A stretch of 64,000 nt of DNA from CAIWAH01 sp964602595 (GCA_964602595.1 CAZRRO010000002.1:124001-188000); one strand, 5' to 3'; positions 1 through 9,041 are shown, numbered from the stretch's first letter. Notes: a model not told the origin generated them from the letters alone. Translations and numbers: made by a program.

Positions 1-1
1 C

Positions 2-3000
2 GATTTCAGCAGCCTAGGCGGTCCGCGTTACGGGGTCCGCGGGAGCGTGACCCCGCTCAACTTCGGCACCGCGTTCCGCCTTGATCCCATCACCGGGAGC
101 GACCTGTCGGCGCGGTTGGAGGTATCCCGCGTCGGCAACACAGCGGCCGGCGAACTGTTCCTGAGCCCGGCCCGCCTCAAATTCGGCTCGGCCAACTATC
201 TGGTTCACGGCGGCCAGCGCACCAACGCGTTTACCTTCTCCAGCACCAGTCCGTGGAGCGCGACGCTGGAAGTCACCAACCAACTCGAACTCAAGGCGGG
301 CAACATCACCGTGCTGCGGCTGGCGCCCAACGCGCTGGTCAGTCCCATCTCGGTCAGCGGCGTCGGGCTGAGCACCCTCGAATTCAGCGCCTCGCTCTCT
401 TCCGGCGGCACCGCGGTCACGGTGTTCCCCGACGCCACCTTCGCCCAGACGATCACGACACAGCCCGGCGCGACGGCCCGGGTCACCGTCCGCAGCGATG
501 GCACCTTCGAACTCACCGGCACGCTTGATCGGGACCTGCTGACGCTGGGGCTGCCCGGCCTATCGATCACCACGGTGAAGGCGGGCGCGGCGTTCCGCGT
601 GACCCAGGCGGGGCTGTTTGTGGACGGCCAATTGAACGGCGGCGTGCTCGCCCAGTTCGGCGGGCCGGCCCTCAACGCCGCTGGTCATTTCACGCTGACG
701 CCGGGCGGCGTCCCCACCGTGACCACGGATGCCCAGCTTAACTTCCCCTCCTTGGGCACGTCGTTCCTCGCCTTGCAGGGCAACAATGGCGGGCCGATTA
801 CCGCGACCTTGAACCAGGCCGGACTCAACCTGAGCGGAGCCCGCCTGATCGCGCCCGGACTCTTCACCAACGGGGTGCCGGCCTTCTCCGCCGATGCGCG
901 GGGCAACTTCCTCGTGTCCGTCGGCCCCACCGGCAGCAGCTTCGGCCGCTGGAGCTTCAGTTCGCTGAGTTACCAAATCCTGCGCACGAACGGCGTCCTG
1001 GCGCTGACCAACCTGAACGCCATCTCCGCCAACTCGGCGCTCAACTCCTCGCTGGCCTTCACCGGCTTCTTCACCAGCGCCGGTGTCGCGGATCTGCGCG
1101 CCTCCAAGACGGAGGGTTTCTTCGGCGGCTACCAGCTTGCCGCACTCGACGTGGGACTGAAACGCGGCGTCGGCAACGTCCGCTCCGCCATTATCGCCGG
1201 CGCGCCGCTCGCCTACTGGCGCCTCGGCGAAGGCGGCAAGACCGCCACCGTGGCGCTGTCGGAAACCGGCTCCAAATTCGACGGCGCGTATCAAATCGGC
1301 TCCGAGATCGGGCATCCCGGCGCACTGGTGGGCGATGCGAACACGGCGGCGCGCTTCGACGGCAAGGGCGGCCGGGTCATCGTCGGGAACGAAAGCCTGT
1401 TCGACAAGATCGGTCCGGCGCTGACCCTGGAAGCGTGGATCAAGGTCAATGCCTTCGACCGCACCTGGAACACCATCATCGCCAAGGGAGACTCCAGCTG
1501 GCGGCTCCAGCGCAATGGCAACACCGACGTGCTGGGCTTCGATACTGACGGCCTGAATCCGCCCTATCTTGCCGGCAGCCGTTCGGTGAACGACGGCCAG
1601 TGGCACCATGTCGTCGCCAGTTACGACGGCCGGGTGAAGACCCTCTGGATCGATGGCGAATTGGACGCGTGGACGCCCGCCACGGGCGCCATCGCCCAGA
1701 ACGACTTCCCGGTGGTGCTGGGTGAAAACGCCCAATCGACCGGCCGTTTCTGGAACGGCTGGCTCGATGAGGTGGCAGTCTATGATCGGGCCTTGGCACC
1801 GGCGGATCTGCTGGCGCACAGGCAGGCCAGTGGCGCCTTGGTGGCTTCGGTGTCCCTGCGCACGTCACTGCCAGGCTTCGGCAACAGCAGCCTCGACGGC
1901 TCGCTTGGGGCCGACGGCAGCGTGGCGTTGCTTTCCCGGCCGGTGAACCAGGGCGTGGGGGGATTCTCGTTGGACAATCCGCGGCTTCAGTTCTTCCGCG
2001 GCTCCAGCGGCACCGCCTCGCTGCTCGTGGACGGCGACCTCAAAGTGCTGGGACTGCCCCCGCTCAAGCTCGTCGGCGGCGTCACCCCAGCCGGGGTGGT
2101 TGCACTCACGGGCAATCTGGCCAACGGCGGCGTGCTGGGCTTCAGCTTCACGGACCTGACCGGCCAGCTCACCGGCACCACGACCACCGCCTCGCTCGGC
2201 CTCGGGGGCAAACTGGCGATCGGCGGGCTCGGAACGCTCGGGTTCAGCGGCACCGCGGCCGCCAACGGCGACCTGGCCCTGACCAACACGTTCACAACCA
2301 GCACCCCGATCTTCGGCTATCCGGCCAGCGGCGGACAGTTTGTCCTGCGCCGCGAGGGCCGCAATTACCGGACCCTACTGACCGGGGACCCGCTCGTCAC
2401 CGCCGACCGCGGGGACAATCCCCTCGCGTATTGGCGCCTGGGCGAAACGACCGGCACCACGGCGGCAGATTCCAAGAAAACCGGCTTCTTGAACCCGGCC
2501 CTGAACGGAACCTACCTCGGCGGCGTGACGCTCGGGCAGTCCGGCGCGCTTGCGGGCGACGCCAACCTCTCGGCTGGGTTCGACGGGGTGAACGACTACG
2601 TCGAGATCGCCAACGAGTCGGCCTTCGACGGGCTCACCACCCGGCTGACCGTCGAGGCGTGGGTGAAAACCGCGGGCTGGTCCCGGACTTGGGAAACCTT
2701 GGTCAGCAAGGGTGATTCTTCGTGGCGCCTCAGCCGCTACAGCAACTCCCGCCAAGTGTCGTTCGATACCAGCAGTGCGGCCGGCGCCCACAGCCTGATC
2801 GGCACCAGCAACCTCGACGACAACCGCTGGCACCACGTGGTGGGCGTGTATGACGGCGTGGCCAAATATCTCTACGTGGATGGCATCCTCGAAGCCTTCG
2901 CGCCGTATCGGCAGGCACTCCTGCAGAACGACTTCCCCGTCCGCCTCGGCGAAAATGCCCAGGCTACCGGCCGCTACTTCCGGGGCCAGTTGGACGAGGT

Positions 3001-3853
3001 GGCCCTCTACGCCCGGGCGCTCTCGCCGCTGGACGTGCTCGACCATTTCCGCGCCGGCGGCGGCGCTGGGCTCGACGTGTCGCTGCGTTATGCGCTGCCC
3101 GGGCTCGGCGGCGTGGACACCACCGGGGTGCTGCATCCCTCCGGGGCGATGAGCGTCCAGGCCGCGGCTGGCAGCACCATTCCGCTGACTGGCTTCACCC
3201 TCGGCTCGGCCGTGATGTCGGTGACCCGCACCGCGGCCGGCAGCGTCAATGCCGTGCTCGGTGGCACCGTTTCCACCCCGCTCGGCAGCCTGTATGTCGC
3301 CGGCTCCCTGCCGGCCAGCGGCAACTACACCCTGGAATCCGAGGCCGCCGGTTCGCTCACGGTCGGTGACCGGACGCTGACCTACGCCACGCCGGCCAAG
3401 CTGACCAAGTCCGGGTTTGAAGCCACGGGTTCGCTCGCTTACGGGGATTTCACCTTCACCAGCACGGCAAAGGTCTCCACCAGCCTGGTGGTTTCGTTGT
3501 CGGGATCCCTGACCGGCTCGACCCAGCCGAAGGCATTTGGGCTGAAGGTGCGGGCCAACCAGCCGCCCGAACCGGGCCATCCTTACGCTTGGCTCGCTTG
3601 GAACGCATCGGCCAGCTACGACGGACCAACCCAGAGGATCAAGGCCAGCGTCAGCGGAAACATCTCCGTGGAGTATGAAGTCAAGAACCCCGATTTCTCC
3701 TCTAGCTATCCCACGAAGACACTGGCCTTCCCTGCCCTCAACCTTCCGGCAGGCGGGAGCATTTCTGTCACTCCAGGAGAGACGTTCAAGATGCTGACTC
3801 CACCGCCCGGCGTTGATCCCAACGTTTCCAAGTTCGACTTCGACCTGCCCTGA
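2..3853 (+). CDS. Large extracellular LamG-domain protein, 5' end missing
   Basis: The frame is open from the left edge, so the real start lies outside the window; a GTG at 47 is only an internal possibility. The visible 1283 residues are Gly/Ser/Thr/Leu-rich, low in charge and predicted almost all beta, as in secreted adhesin or passenger-type proteins. Two LamG/concanavalin-like modules stand out: one encoded at about 1203-1830 and one at about 2419-3060. Each opens with a 'PLAYWRLGE' motif and contains 'KGDSSWRL', 'WHHVV..YDG' and 'LDEVA.Y.RAL'. The two modules are clearly duplicates of one another. Between and after them are further beta-rich segments without a recognisable family. A role in binding carbohydrate or another surface ligand outside the cell is inferred from LamG; the actual ligand is unknown. 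An MCE-family gene follows 150 bp downstream on the same strand. Confidence 0.85.
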   Translation, partial: DFSSLGGPRYGVRGSVTPLNFGTAFRLDPITGSDLSARLEVSRVGNTAAGELFLSPARLKFGSANYLVHGGQRTNAFTFSSTSPWSATLEVTNQLELKAGNITVLRLAPNALVSPISVSGVGLSTLEFSASLSSGGTAVTVFPDATFAQTITTQPGATARVTVRSDGTFELTGTLDRDLLTLGLPGLSITTVKAGAAFRVTQAGLFVDGQLNGGVLAQFGGPALNAAGHFTLTPGGVPTVTTDAQLNFPSLGTSFLALQGNNGGPITATLNQAGLNLSGARLIAPGLFTNGVPAFSADARGNFLVSVGPTGSSFGRWSFSSLSYQILRTNGVLALTNLNAISANSALNSSLAFTGFFTSAGVADLRASKTEGFFGGYQLAALDVGLKRGVGNVRSAIIAGAPLAYWRLGEGGKTATVALSETGSKFDGAYQIGSEIGHPGALVGDANTAARFDGKGGRVIVGNESLFDKIGPALTLEAWIKVNAFDRTWNTIIAKGDSSWRLQRNGNTDVLGFDTDGLNPPYLAGSRSVNDGQWHHVVASYDGRVKTLWIDGELDAWTPATGAIAQNDFPVVLGENAQSTGRFWNGWLDEVAVYDRALAPADLLAHRQASGALVASVSLRTSLPGFGNSSLDGSLGADGSVALLSRPVNQGVGGFSLDNPRLQFFRGSSGTASLLVDGDLKVLGLPPLKLVGGVTPAGVVALTGNLANGGVLGFSFTDLTGQLTGTTTTASLGLGGKLAIGGLGTLGFSGTAAANGDLALTNTFTTSTPIFGYPASGGQFVLRREGRNYRTLLTGDPLVTADRGDNPLAYWRLGETTGTTAADSKKTGFLNPALNGTYLGGVTLGQSGALAGDANLSAGFDGVNDYVEIANESAFDGLTTRLTVEAWVKTAGWSRTWETLVSKGDSSWRLSRYSNSRQVSFDTSSAAGAHSLIGTSNLDDNRWHHVVGVYDGVAKYLYVDGILEAFAPYRQALLQNDFPVRLGENAQATGRYFRGQLDEVALYARALSPLDVLDHFRAGGGAGLDVSLRYALPGLGGVDTTGVLHPSGAMSVQAAAGSTIPLTGFTLGSAVMSVTRTAAGSVNAVLGGTVSTPLGSLYVAGSLPASGNYTLESEAAGSLTVGDRTLTYATPAKLTKSGFEATGSLAYGDFTFTSTAKVSTSLVVSLSGSLTGSTQPKAFGLKVRANQPPEPGHPYAWLAWNASASYDGPTQRIKASVSGNISVEYEVKNPDFSSSYPTKTLAFPALNLPAGGSISVTPGETFKMLTPPPGVDPNVSKFDFDLP

Positions 3854-4003
3854 GCCGGGCAGCGTCCGCGCAGGCTCCCGCTTTAGCTTGGCCGAAGTCT
3901 TTGGGTTTGCGGGTGCCAGAGTTCCGCCTCGGCGGGGCTGCACTGCTTCGCCGCCTCCGGCCTTGCGTGCCGCGGGGCTTTTCGTCGCTAATCACGACTG
4001 GCG

Positions 4004-5086
4004 ATGGCGCTGCAAGATCTCACACCCCAATTGCGGACCCGGCTTGGTCGCGTCGAACGGCTCGTCGGGCTGTTCCTGCTCGCCACCATCCTGCTCGCCG
4101 TCGTGGCGTTGGGCTTCTACATCCGCCACATCGCGAAGGCCCGCGGCTGGTTCACCCTCACGGTGCCCTACTACACCATGATCGGGGACGCGACCGGCCT
4201 GCGGGTCGGGTCACCGGTCCTCATGAAGGGCTTCGTCGTCGGGGAAATTACGCGGGTGGACACGACCGACTGGACTCCCTGGCACATCGAGAACAACTAC
4301 AACGTGTTTGTCGGCTTCATCGTCCGGCACCCGTATCACGGCTACATATGGACCGACTCCAAGGTGAAGCTCGGCGCCGGCGGCTTCCTCGGGGACCGTT
4401 CCCTGGAAATCATCCGGGGCAGCGTGGGCATGGTCACCGTGGTGGCCAAGGAGGGGCAGCCGGCCCGCATGCTGTCCGAGAAATACGCCTGGAAGCCGGC
4501 TGAAACCAATCTGAGCTACCTCACCGAAAAGGAAGCGCCCAACGGTTTTTACCTCACCGCAATCGAGGAACAGCCGCTGCCCGCGCGCCTCACGGACATC
4601 GCGAACCAGGTCAATGACGCCCTGCCCGGCGTCTTCGCGATGACCAACCAGGTGAACATCGCGCTGGGCAACCTAACCAACATCACCGCCCAACTCGCCG
4701 GCACCATGCCCAAGGTGGACGGGGCGATCGCCGATGCCCGCCTGCTGATCGGCGACCTGCGGCCCGCCCTGCAGAAGCCCGGCGGCCTCGGTGAACTGGT
4801 GTTGCCCACGAACCTCAACACCCAGATCACCCTGCTGGTTTCGAACCTTAATCCCGGCAGCGGTCCGCTGGCCATCACGCTCAGCAACGTCAACCAGCGG
4901 CTCAGCGACATCGGGCTCACGCTGACCAACGTGAACCATCAGCTCGGCCAGAACACCAACCTCCTGGCCGACGCGAACAAGCTGACCCGCGACGTCGGCT
5001 CGCTGGCTTCCAGCATCGAGACCCTGCTGCGCAAGCACTGGATCTTCCGCTCCGCCTTCAAGACCAACGAGGCGAAGAAGAAGTAG
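4004..5086 (+). CDS. MCE/MlaD family lipid-transport-type protein
   Basis: A 360-residue protein with one N-terminal membrane helix (about residues 20-43, 'LVGLFLLATILLAVVALGFY') followed by an MlaD/MCE domain at about 52-145. That domain carries the usual 'G..VGSPVLMKGFVVGEI' and 'LGAGGFLGDRSLEI' features. The C-terminal half (about 195-350) is a long helical segment rich in Asn/Leu/Thr, as in MCE proteins that form periplasmic tubes or needles. By family, such proteins pass lipids between inner and outer membrane with an MlaE-type permease and MlaF-type ATPase. Neither partner gene lies downstream, and upstream is only the LamG protein, so any partners are upstream of the window or elsewhere. 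The ATG at 4004 is chosen because the membrane anchor follows directly. Confidence 0.85.
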   Translation: MALQDLTPQLRTRLGRVERLVGLFLLATILLAVVALGFYIRHIAKARGWFTLTVPYYTMIGDATGLRVGSPVLMKGFVVGEITRVDTTDWTPWHIENNYNVFVGFIVRHPYHGYIWTDSKVKLGAGGFLGDRSLEIIRGSVGMVTVVAKEGQPARMLSEKYAWKPAETNLSYLTEKEAPNGFYLTAIEEQPLPARLTDIANQVNDALPGVFAMTNQVNIALGNLTNITAQLAGTMPKVDGAIADARLLIGDLRPALQKPGGLGELVLPTNLNTQITLLVSNLNPGSGPLAITLSNVNQRLSDIGLTLTNVNHQLGQNTNLLADANKLTRDVGSLASSIETLLRKHWIFRSAFKTNEAKKK

Positions 5087-5096
5087 CCGCTGGCTG

Positions 5097-5624
5097 CTAC
5101 TTCAGGATTCCGTCCGCGACCATTCGCTCAACCAACTGGTCGGCGATTTCGGCCTCCCTTGGGCGGCCGACAAAGGTGGCGTTTCCCTGCCAGACGAGCC
5201 GGTTCGGAGAGGTTTCGGAGAGCACAAACCCCACGATGATGTGGCGGACCACCGAATCTTCGGTCTCTCTGCTGTCGCTGGGGATCACCAACGAGGGAAC
5301 AATAACGAGCTGATGGCCATGGTGGTGGTTTGACTTCGAGGCCTTGAGTTTAGAATCCAGATTCGAGTCCTGCCGCTCAAAGTAGTAGGTGGCGCCGGAA
5401 ATGTTCCTTGTGCTGAAGCGTTGCTGGAGTTCGCGGGTCAGCTTTTCGCCAAACGCCGAACCCATCCTCGAGGTCTCCTGCCCTTCGACAAAAATCACGG
5501 CCACGTCGTGCAGCGGTGAGGCCAGTTTTCCGATCTGCTTGGATTTCACCGTTCCGGGGATTGAAGAGCAACCCGTAGCCCACCCAGCAATCACAGCCAG
5601 AGATATCCAGAAGTAAGATTTCAC
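5097..5624 (-). CDS. Small putative lipoprotein, unknown function
   Basis: 175 residues beginning with a signal sequence and lipobox (MKSYFWISLAVIAGWATGC, Cys19), so it is predicted to be a lipid-anchored envelope protein. The mature part has a region like those of penicillin-binding-protein-activator or CsgG-type small lipoproteins ('VAVIFVEGQETSRMGSAFGEKLTRELQQRF', a candidate nucleotide-free alpha/beta fold), then a His-rich stretch (SNHHHGHQ) and a conserved-looking 'VVRHIIVGFVLSETSPNRLVWQGNATFVGRP'. No family can be assigned with certainty. It is convergent with the MCE gene with only 10 bp between the stops. Base composition is visibly less GC-rich than both neighbours, which may indicate a younger acquisition. 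Confidence 0.75.
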   Translation of the reverse strand: MKSYFWISLAVIAGWATGCSSIPGTVKSKQIGKLASPLHDVAVIFVEGQETSRMGSAFGEKLTRELQQRFSTRNISGATYYFERQDSNLDSKLKASKSNHHHGHQLVIVPSLVIPSDSRETEDSVVRHIIVGFVLSETSPNRLVWQGNATFVGRPREAEIADQLVERMVADGILK

Positions 5625-5784
5625 GGAGCCCGAACGGTCATCCGAGTCGTGTCAGGATTCCAGCCGGTATTGCGGGCGCCACCGGCTGGGGGCGCGATCA
5701 CCTTGTTTGACCCGGTCGCAGTCGCCTCATTCCGCTAACCGTCGAGGCACGGTCTGCATAAACAGGGAGCGACCACGGCTCCGG

Positions 5785-6246
5785 TCACGTCCACTGTGAG
5801 ACGCGGTTGCCGGCCTTGTCGGTGAAGGCGCCCCACGCGAGCAGGAAGTGGTCGATGATCGCCCACAGGCCAAAGCCACCGAGCGTGAACAACTGCAGCA
5901 GGCCGGTGCCGATCTTGCCCACGTAGAAGCGGTGGATGCCAAACACCCCCACGAAGCTGTTCAGCAGGAAGGCCGGCAGCAACCGCTTGTCACTGGCGGA
6001 CGGCTCATAGTTCCAGCGGGTGATCGGCAGCCCGCGGTCATCGCGGCACGCGCCGACCAGAACCAGGATCAGGTCGATCAGCGCCCACAGGCCGAAACCG
6101 CCGAGGGTCAGCAGTTGCAGCACGCCCAGAATCGGGCGCCGGGTGTAGAAGCGATGCGCCCCGAGGAATCCGAAGTAGAGCGCGAGGATGGCCACGCGGG
6201 GCGCGTAGAATTCGCTGGCGGCGTTGGGGACAGGTTGTTGGTTCAT
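5785..6246 (-). CDS. Tandem TM2-domain membrane protein
   Basis: 153 residues made of two TM2 domains in a row. Repeat 1 (about residues 15-65) has 'YFGFLGAHRFYTRRPILGVLQLLTLGGFGLWALIDLI' and repeat 2 (about 90-140) has 'FVGVFGIHRFYVGKIGTGLLQLFTLGGFGLWAIIDHF'. Each repeat gives two membrane helices joined by a short polar turn, with the family's G-x-H-RFY and GGFGLWxxID signatures. The usual bacterial TM2 protein has one such unit, so this is an internal duplication giving four helices. Function is unknown for the family. The gene lies downstream of the ilvC terminator and is probably transcribed on its own. Confidence 0.85.
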   Translation of the reverse strand: MNQQPVPNAASEFYAPRVAILALYFGFLGAHRFYTRRPILGVLQLLTLGGFGLWALIDLILVLVGACRDDRGLPITRWNYEPSASDKRLLPAFLLNSFVGVFGIHRFYVGKIGTGLLQLFTLGGFGLWAIIDHFLLAWGAFTDKAGNRVSQWT

Positions 6247-6328
6247 GATTTTGACGGCGCTATGTTCACCGAAAACAATCGCGGACCGCGCTTGGAAGTT
6301 TCACCCCTCATTCCAGCCCTTGGAACGG

Positions 6329-6359
6329 AAAAACCGCCGGAGCCAACGCTCCGGCGGTT
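6329..6359 (-). terminator. Intrinsic terminator after ilvC
   Basis: A 12-bp perfect stem (6332-6343 with 6348-6359) around a 4-base loop. On the minus strand it is followed immediately by a run of five T. It begins 26 bp after the ilvC stop and is a textbook Rho-independent terminator for the minus-strand ilv unit. Confidence 0.9.
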
Positions 6360-6385
6360 AACTCGAAACTGAAAACTCGGCACCT

Positions 6386-7408
6386 TCAGTAGGCCGCCTG
6401 GGCGCCCTTGATCGCACGCTTCTGCATCCACGGCATGAGCGCGCGGAGCTTGGCGCCGGTCTTCTCGATCGGGTGCTGTTCGCCCTTCTTGAGGAGTGCG
6501 TTGTATTTCTTGTAGCCGCCCTTGTATTCGGCGACCCACTCCTTGGCGAACTTGCCGGACTGGATGTCCTTCAGCGCGGCCTTCATGCGCTTCTTCACCG
6601 AGGCGTCCACGATCTTCGGGCCGACGCTCACGTCGCCCCACTTGGCGGTCTCGGAGATCGAGAAACGCATGCCCGCGATGCCGGCCTCGTTCATGAGGTC
6701 CACGATCAGCTTCAGCTCGTGGAGGCACTCGAAGTAGGCCATCTCGGGGGAGTAGCCGGCCTCGACCAGCGTCTCGAAGCCCGCCTGCACAAGCGCACTC
6801 GCGCCGCCGCAGAGGACGGTCTGCTCGCCGAACAGGTCGGTCTCAGTCTCTTCCTTGAACGTGGTCTCGATGACGCCGGCACGGGTGCCGCCGACGCCCT
6901 TGGCCCAAGCGAGGGCCGTCTTCTTGGCCTTCTTGGAGGCGTTCTGGTAGATCGCGATGAGGGCGGGCACGCCTTTGCCCTCGGTGAACTGGCGGCGGAC
7001 GATGTGGCCCGGACCCTTGGGGGCGACGAGGATCACGTCCACATCCTTGGGCGGGACGATCGTCTTGTAGTGGATCGCGAAGCCGTGGCTGAAGAGGAGG
7101 GTCTTGCCCTTGGTCAGGTTGGGCGCGATGTCCTTCTCATAGCAGGCGGGCTGCTTGGTGTCGGGCAACGCCACGAAGATCACGTCGGCGCGCTTCACGG
7201 CCTCGGCGGTGGGCACGACCTCAAAGCCCTTCTCGCGGGCGACCGCGATGGATTTCGAGCCTTCGTAGAGGCCGATGATGACGTTGGCGCCGGACTCCTT
7301 GAGGTTCAGCGCGTGGGCGTGGCCCTGCGAGCCGAAGCCGAGGACCGCGAGGGTTTTGCCTTTGAAGACGCTCAGGTCGGCGTCCTTGTCGGTATAGACT
7401 TTTGCCAT
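6386..7408 (-). CDS. ilvC: Ketol-acid reductoisomerase (NADP+), class I
   Basis: 340 residues, the usual length of the short (class I) enzyme. It converts acetolactate or acetohydroxybutyrate to the dihydroxy acids of valine, leucine and isoleucine synthesis, using NADPH and Mg2+. The N-terminal Rossmann domain shows 'LAVLGFGSQGHAHALNLKESG', followed by 'VALPDTKQPACYEKDI', 'LLFSHGFAIHY' and 'VAPKGPGHIVRRQF'. The knotted C-terminal domain shows the metal-site pattern 'ETETDLFGEQTVLCGG' and 'ECLHELKLIVDLMNEAG'. It is the last gene of a minus-strand run ilvN - membrane protein - vapB-like - vapC-like - ilvC, 60 bp behind the VapC-like gene, and is followed by a strong terminator. The leader structure ahead of ilvN may therefore also govern this gene. 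Confidence 0.97.
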   Translation of the reverse strand: MAKVYTDKDADLSVFKGKTLAVLGFGSQGHAHALNLKESGANVIIGLYEGSKSIAVAREKGFEVVPTAEAVKRADVIFVALPDTKQPACYEKDIAPNLTKGKTLLFSHGFAIHYKTIVPPKDVDVILVAPKGPGHIVRRQFTEGKGVPALIAIYQNASKKAKKTALAWAKGVGGTRAGVIETTFKEETETDLFGEQTVLCGGASALVQAGFETLVEAGYSPEMAYFECLHELKLIVDLMNEAGIAGMRFSISETAKWGDVSVGPKIVDASVKKRMKAALKDIQSGKFAKEWVAEYKGGYKKYNALLKKGEQHPIEKTGAKLRALMPWMQKRAIKGAQAAY

Positions 7409-7468
7409 ATTCGGAACGGGAGAGGATTTCAGAAACAGGGAAATGGAAGCAAGCGCCGGGTGAACTGC

Positions 7469-7855
7469 TCAGGAGCGAGGAATTACCTCGGTGCCGGGCG
7501 TATTGGAGCGTTCATCCAAGGTTGCCCAAACCAAGCCATGTGCGGCGGCCAGTGCCGCCAAGTAGGCATCGGTGGTCCGCCGGCTGGCCACGGGAGCAAG
7601 TTTCAGCACGGAAAGATCGTCGGCGACAAACCCAGCTTTGTGCTCCGTCTCAAACGACTTCAGCAAACGGTGGGCATCCTCCGCGGAAGCCTTGAACGGG
7701 GCGGAAACATCCGAGGAGATTCGCACGAAACCCAGCTGCACGAGCGGACAGACGGCCACCTGCTTTTCCGCCAGCCACGCCTGAACCGCTGCGTGTCGTG
7801 GATGATTCTGCCACTGGGCGGCGAGAAGCACGCTGATGTCGCAGAGATACTTCAC
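7469..7855 (-). CDS. PIN-domain VapC-like ribonuclease toxin
   Basis: 128 residues opening 'MKYLCDISVLLAAQWQNHPRH', the N-terminus of PIN-domain nucleases, with Asp6 as the first likely metal ligand. Other candidate acidic residues are in 'EDAHRLLKSF' and 'TTDAYLAALAAAHG', the latter matching the usual 'T.DA.LAALA...G' PIN motif. A C-terminal 'ATLDERSN' holds the last conserved Asp region. VapC toxins cut RNA and are held inactive by the cognate VapB. Its start overlaps the stop of the upstream AbrB-type gene by 4 bp (ATGA), the classical toxin-antitoxin layout. It lies inside the ilvN-ilvC run, 60 bp ahead of ilvC. Confidence 0.85.
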   Translation of the reverse strand: MKYLCDISVLLAAQWQNHPRHAAVQAWLAEKQVAVCPLVQLGFVRISSDVSAPFKASAEDAHRLLKSFETEHKAGFVADDLSVLKLAPVASRRTTDAYLAALAAAHGLVWATLDERSNTPGTEVIPRS

Positions 7856-8097
7856 GGAAAACTGGCCAACGCCTTTTCAATGGCCGCCTCGTCCAACGGG
7901 CCCGGCGCCACGCCGCGCAGGCCCTTGCGGGTCTTCACCATGCGGGCTTTAGCGCGACGGTCCGGTTTGACGACCCTGACCACCATGTGAGCGCCGCGCG
8001 GTGCAAAATCCAGCACCGCACCGGCGTGAATCGCCAATGAGTCCCGGACTGTTTTCGGGATCGTAACTTGGCCATTGCGCGTGACGACAGAGGTCAT
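7852..8097 (-). CDS. SpoVT/AbrB-fold VapB-like antitoxin
   Basis: 81 residues from the ATG at 8097. The N-terminal 'MTSVVTRNGQVTIPKTVRDSLAIHAGAVLDF' is the swapped-hairpin AbrB DNA-binding domain ('GQVTIPK..R..L.I..G..L.F'). The basic, flexible tail would bind and block the PIN toxin encoded next. A GTG at 8112 would add five residues; the ATG fits the family better and has a GAAGAG about 7 bp upstream. As in other vapBC modules the protein is expected to repress its own promoter, but here the pair sits co-directionally within an amino acid operon, so it may be read through from upstream. Confidence 0.85.
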   Translation of the reverse strand: MTSVVTRNGQVTIPKTVRDSLAIHAGAVLDFAPRGAHMVVRVVKPDRRAKARMVKTRKGLRGVAPGPLDEAAIEKALASFP

Positions 8098-8121
8098 GTC
8101 GGGACTCTTCACTCGAAAAGT

Positions 8122-8445
8122 TTACTTCGTAAAGGAATGGCAAGCGGTGGGTCGGTGCTTCCGATCCCGCCAAAGGACAGAAACCCCGACGATCCCAGGA
8201 ACCAAAGCCAAAGGAACGAGCAGGGAACCACTACCCTTTCCCCATGCGGCGAACAACGCTGCCGAGCCAGTGGCAAGGCCGCTGAAGCCGACCAAAGCGA
8301 TCGATATAAACTTTGCCCACCACACCAGCCGCGGACGCGCCAAACATTCTAGGAGAATGCCGACTGCCCCGAGCCAACCCGCCGCCGACAGGATCACTGC
8401 AATCCCAAATACGGCCGCGACGTGATCGCTGTCGGGTGTTTGCAT
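8122..8445 (-). CDS. Small membrane protein of unknown function
   Basis: 107 residues with three hydrophobic stretches ('VFGIAVILSAAGWLGAVGILL', 'WAKFISIALVGFSGLATG', 'LLVPLALVPGIVGVSVLW'), hence a predicted three-helix inner-membrane protein. A GTG at 8454 would overlap the ilvN stop by 4 bp; the ATG at 8445 is preferred. It separates ilvN from the VapBC-like pair by only a few bases on each side, so it is co-transcribed with them. No family was recognised. Confidence 0.6.
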   Translation of the reverse strand: MQTPDSDHVAAVFGIAVILSAAGWLGAVGILLECLARPRLVWWAKFISIALVGFSGLATGSAALFAAWGKGSGSLLVPLALVPGIVGVSVLWRDRKHRPTACHSFTK

Positions 8446-8450
8446 GACTC

Positions 8451-8924
8451 TCACGCCCTCGGCAGCGCGACGACACCCGTCCGGGTCAGGTCGAGGATGC
8501 CGAAGTCCTTCATCAGGGTGATGAACTTCTCGATCTTACCCTCGGCGCCGGTGATCTCGATGGTGAGGTTGCCCGGCTGCACGTCCACGACCTTGGCGCG
8601 GAAGAGTTCCGCCATCTGGCAAATCTCGGCGCGGTTCTGCGGTTCGGCCTTCACCTTCAGCAGCACCAGCTCGCGATCGATGTAGTCACCCTGCCGGTAG
8701 TCGACGACCTTCACGGTGTCCACCAGCTTGTCGAGCTGCTTGACGATCTGCTCGACCGTGGCCTCGTCGCCGCGGGTCACGATGGTCATCCGCGAGAGCG
8801 TGGCGTCGTGGGTGGGCGCGACGTTGAGCGAGTCGATGTTGTAGCCGCGGCCGGAAAAGAGGCCGGTGACGCGCGTGAGCACGCCGAACTTGTTTTCGAC
8901 CAGGACCGAGATGGTGTGGCGCAT
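8451..8924 (-). CDS. ilvN: Acetolactate synthase small (regulatory) subunit
   Basis: 157 residues, the typical length. The N-terminal ACT domain is 'MRHTISVLVENKFGVLTRVTGLFSGRGYNIDSL', continuing to 'RMTIVTRGDEATVEQIVKQLDKLVDTVKV'. A C-terminal domain holds 'RELVLLKVKAE' and 'GILDLTRTGVVALPR'. It binds valine for feedback inhibition and activates the catalytic subunit IlvB. No ilvB is in the window, which is unusual because ilvB normally precedes ilvN. The ATG at 8924 is the family start; the frame stays open to 9185, but that extension is leader sequence and shows no protein-like conservation. A Val-rich mini-ORF and a terminator-like hairpin lie directly upstream. Confidence 0.95.
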   Translation of the reverse strand: MRHTISVLVENKFGVLTRVTGLFSGRGYNIDSLNVAPTHDATLSRMTIVTRGDEATVEQIVKQLDKLVDTVKVVDYRQGDYIDRELVLLKVKAEPQNRAEICQMAELFRAKVVDVQPGNLTIEITGAEGKIEKFITLMKDFGILDLTRTGVVALPRA

Positions 8925-9009
8925 GTTCTTTTTCTGGCGCGTGAAACGGGTGGGTTGATCTCGTTGGATCTTCCGGAACCCCGTCGCACGCATCGCTTGC
9001 TGCTCCCGG

Positions 9010-9041
9010 AAAATCAAAAGCCCGCGGTTGGGACCGCGGGC
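9010..9041 (-). terminator. Terminator-like hairpin in the ilvN leader
   Basis: Nine-bp perfect GC-rich stem (9020-9028 with 9033-9041), 4-base loop, followed on the minus strand by TTTTGATTTT. It lies 86 bp ahead of the ilvN ATG and 35 bp after the stop of the leader peptide. It could instead be the terminator of the upstream MCP/Cache gene, whose stop is 188 bp away. Confidence 0.7.

Noticed and set aside
6473..7990. 505-codon plus-strand frame opposite ilvC and vapC
   Set aside because: Antisense shadow of high-GC coding DNA; the composition is His/Asp/Gly/Leu-rich without family motifs, while the minus strand encodes clear ilvC.
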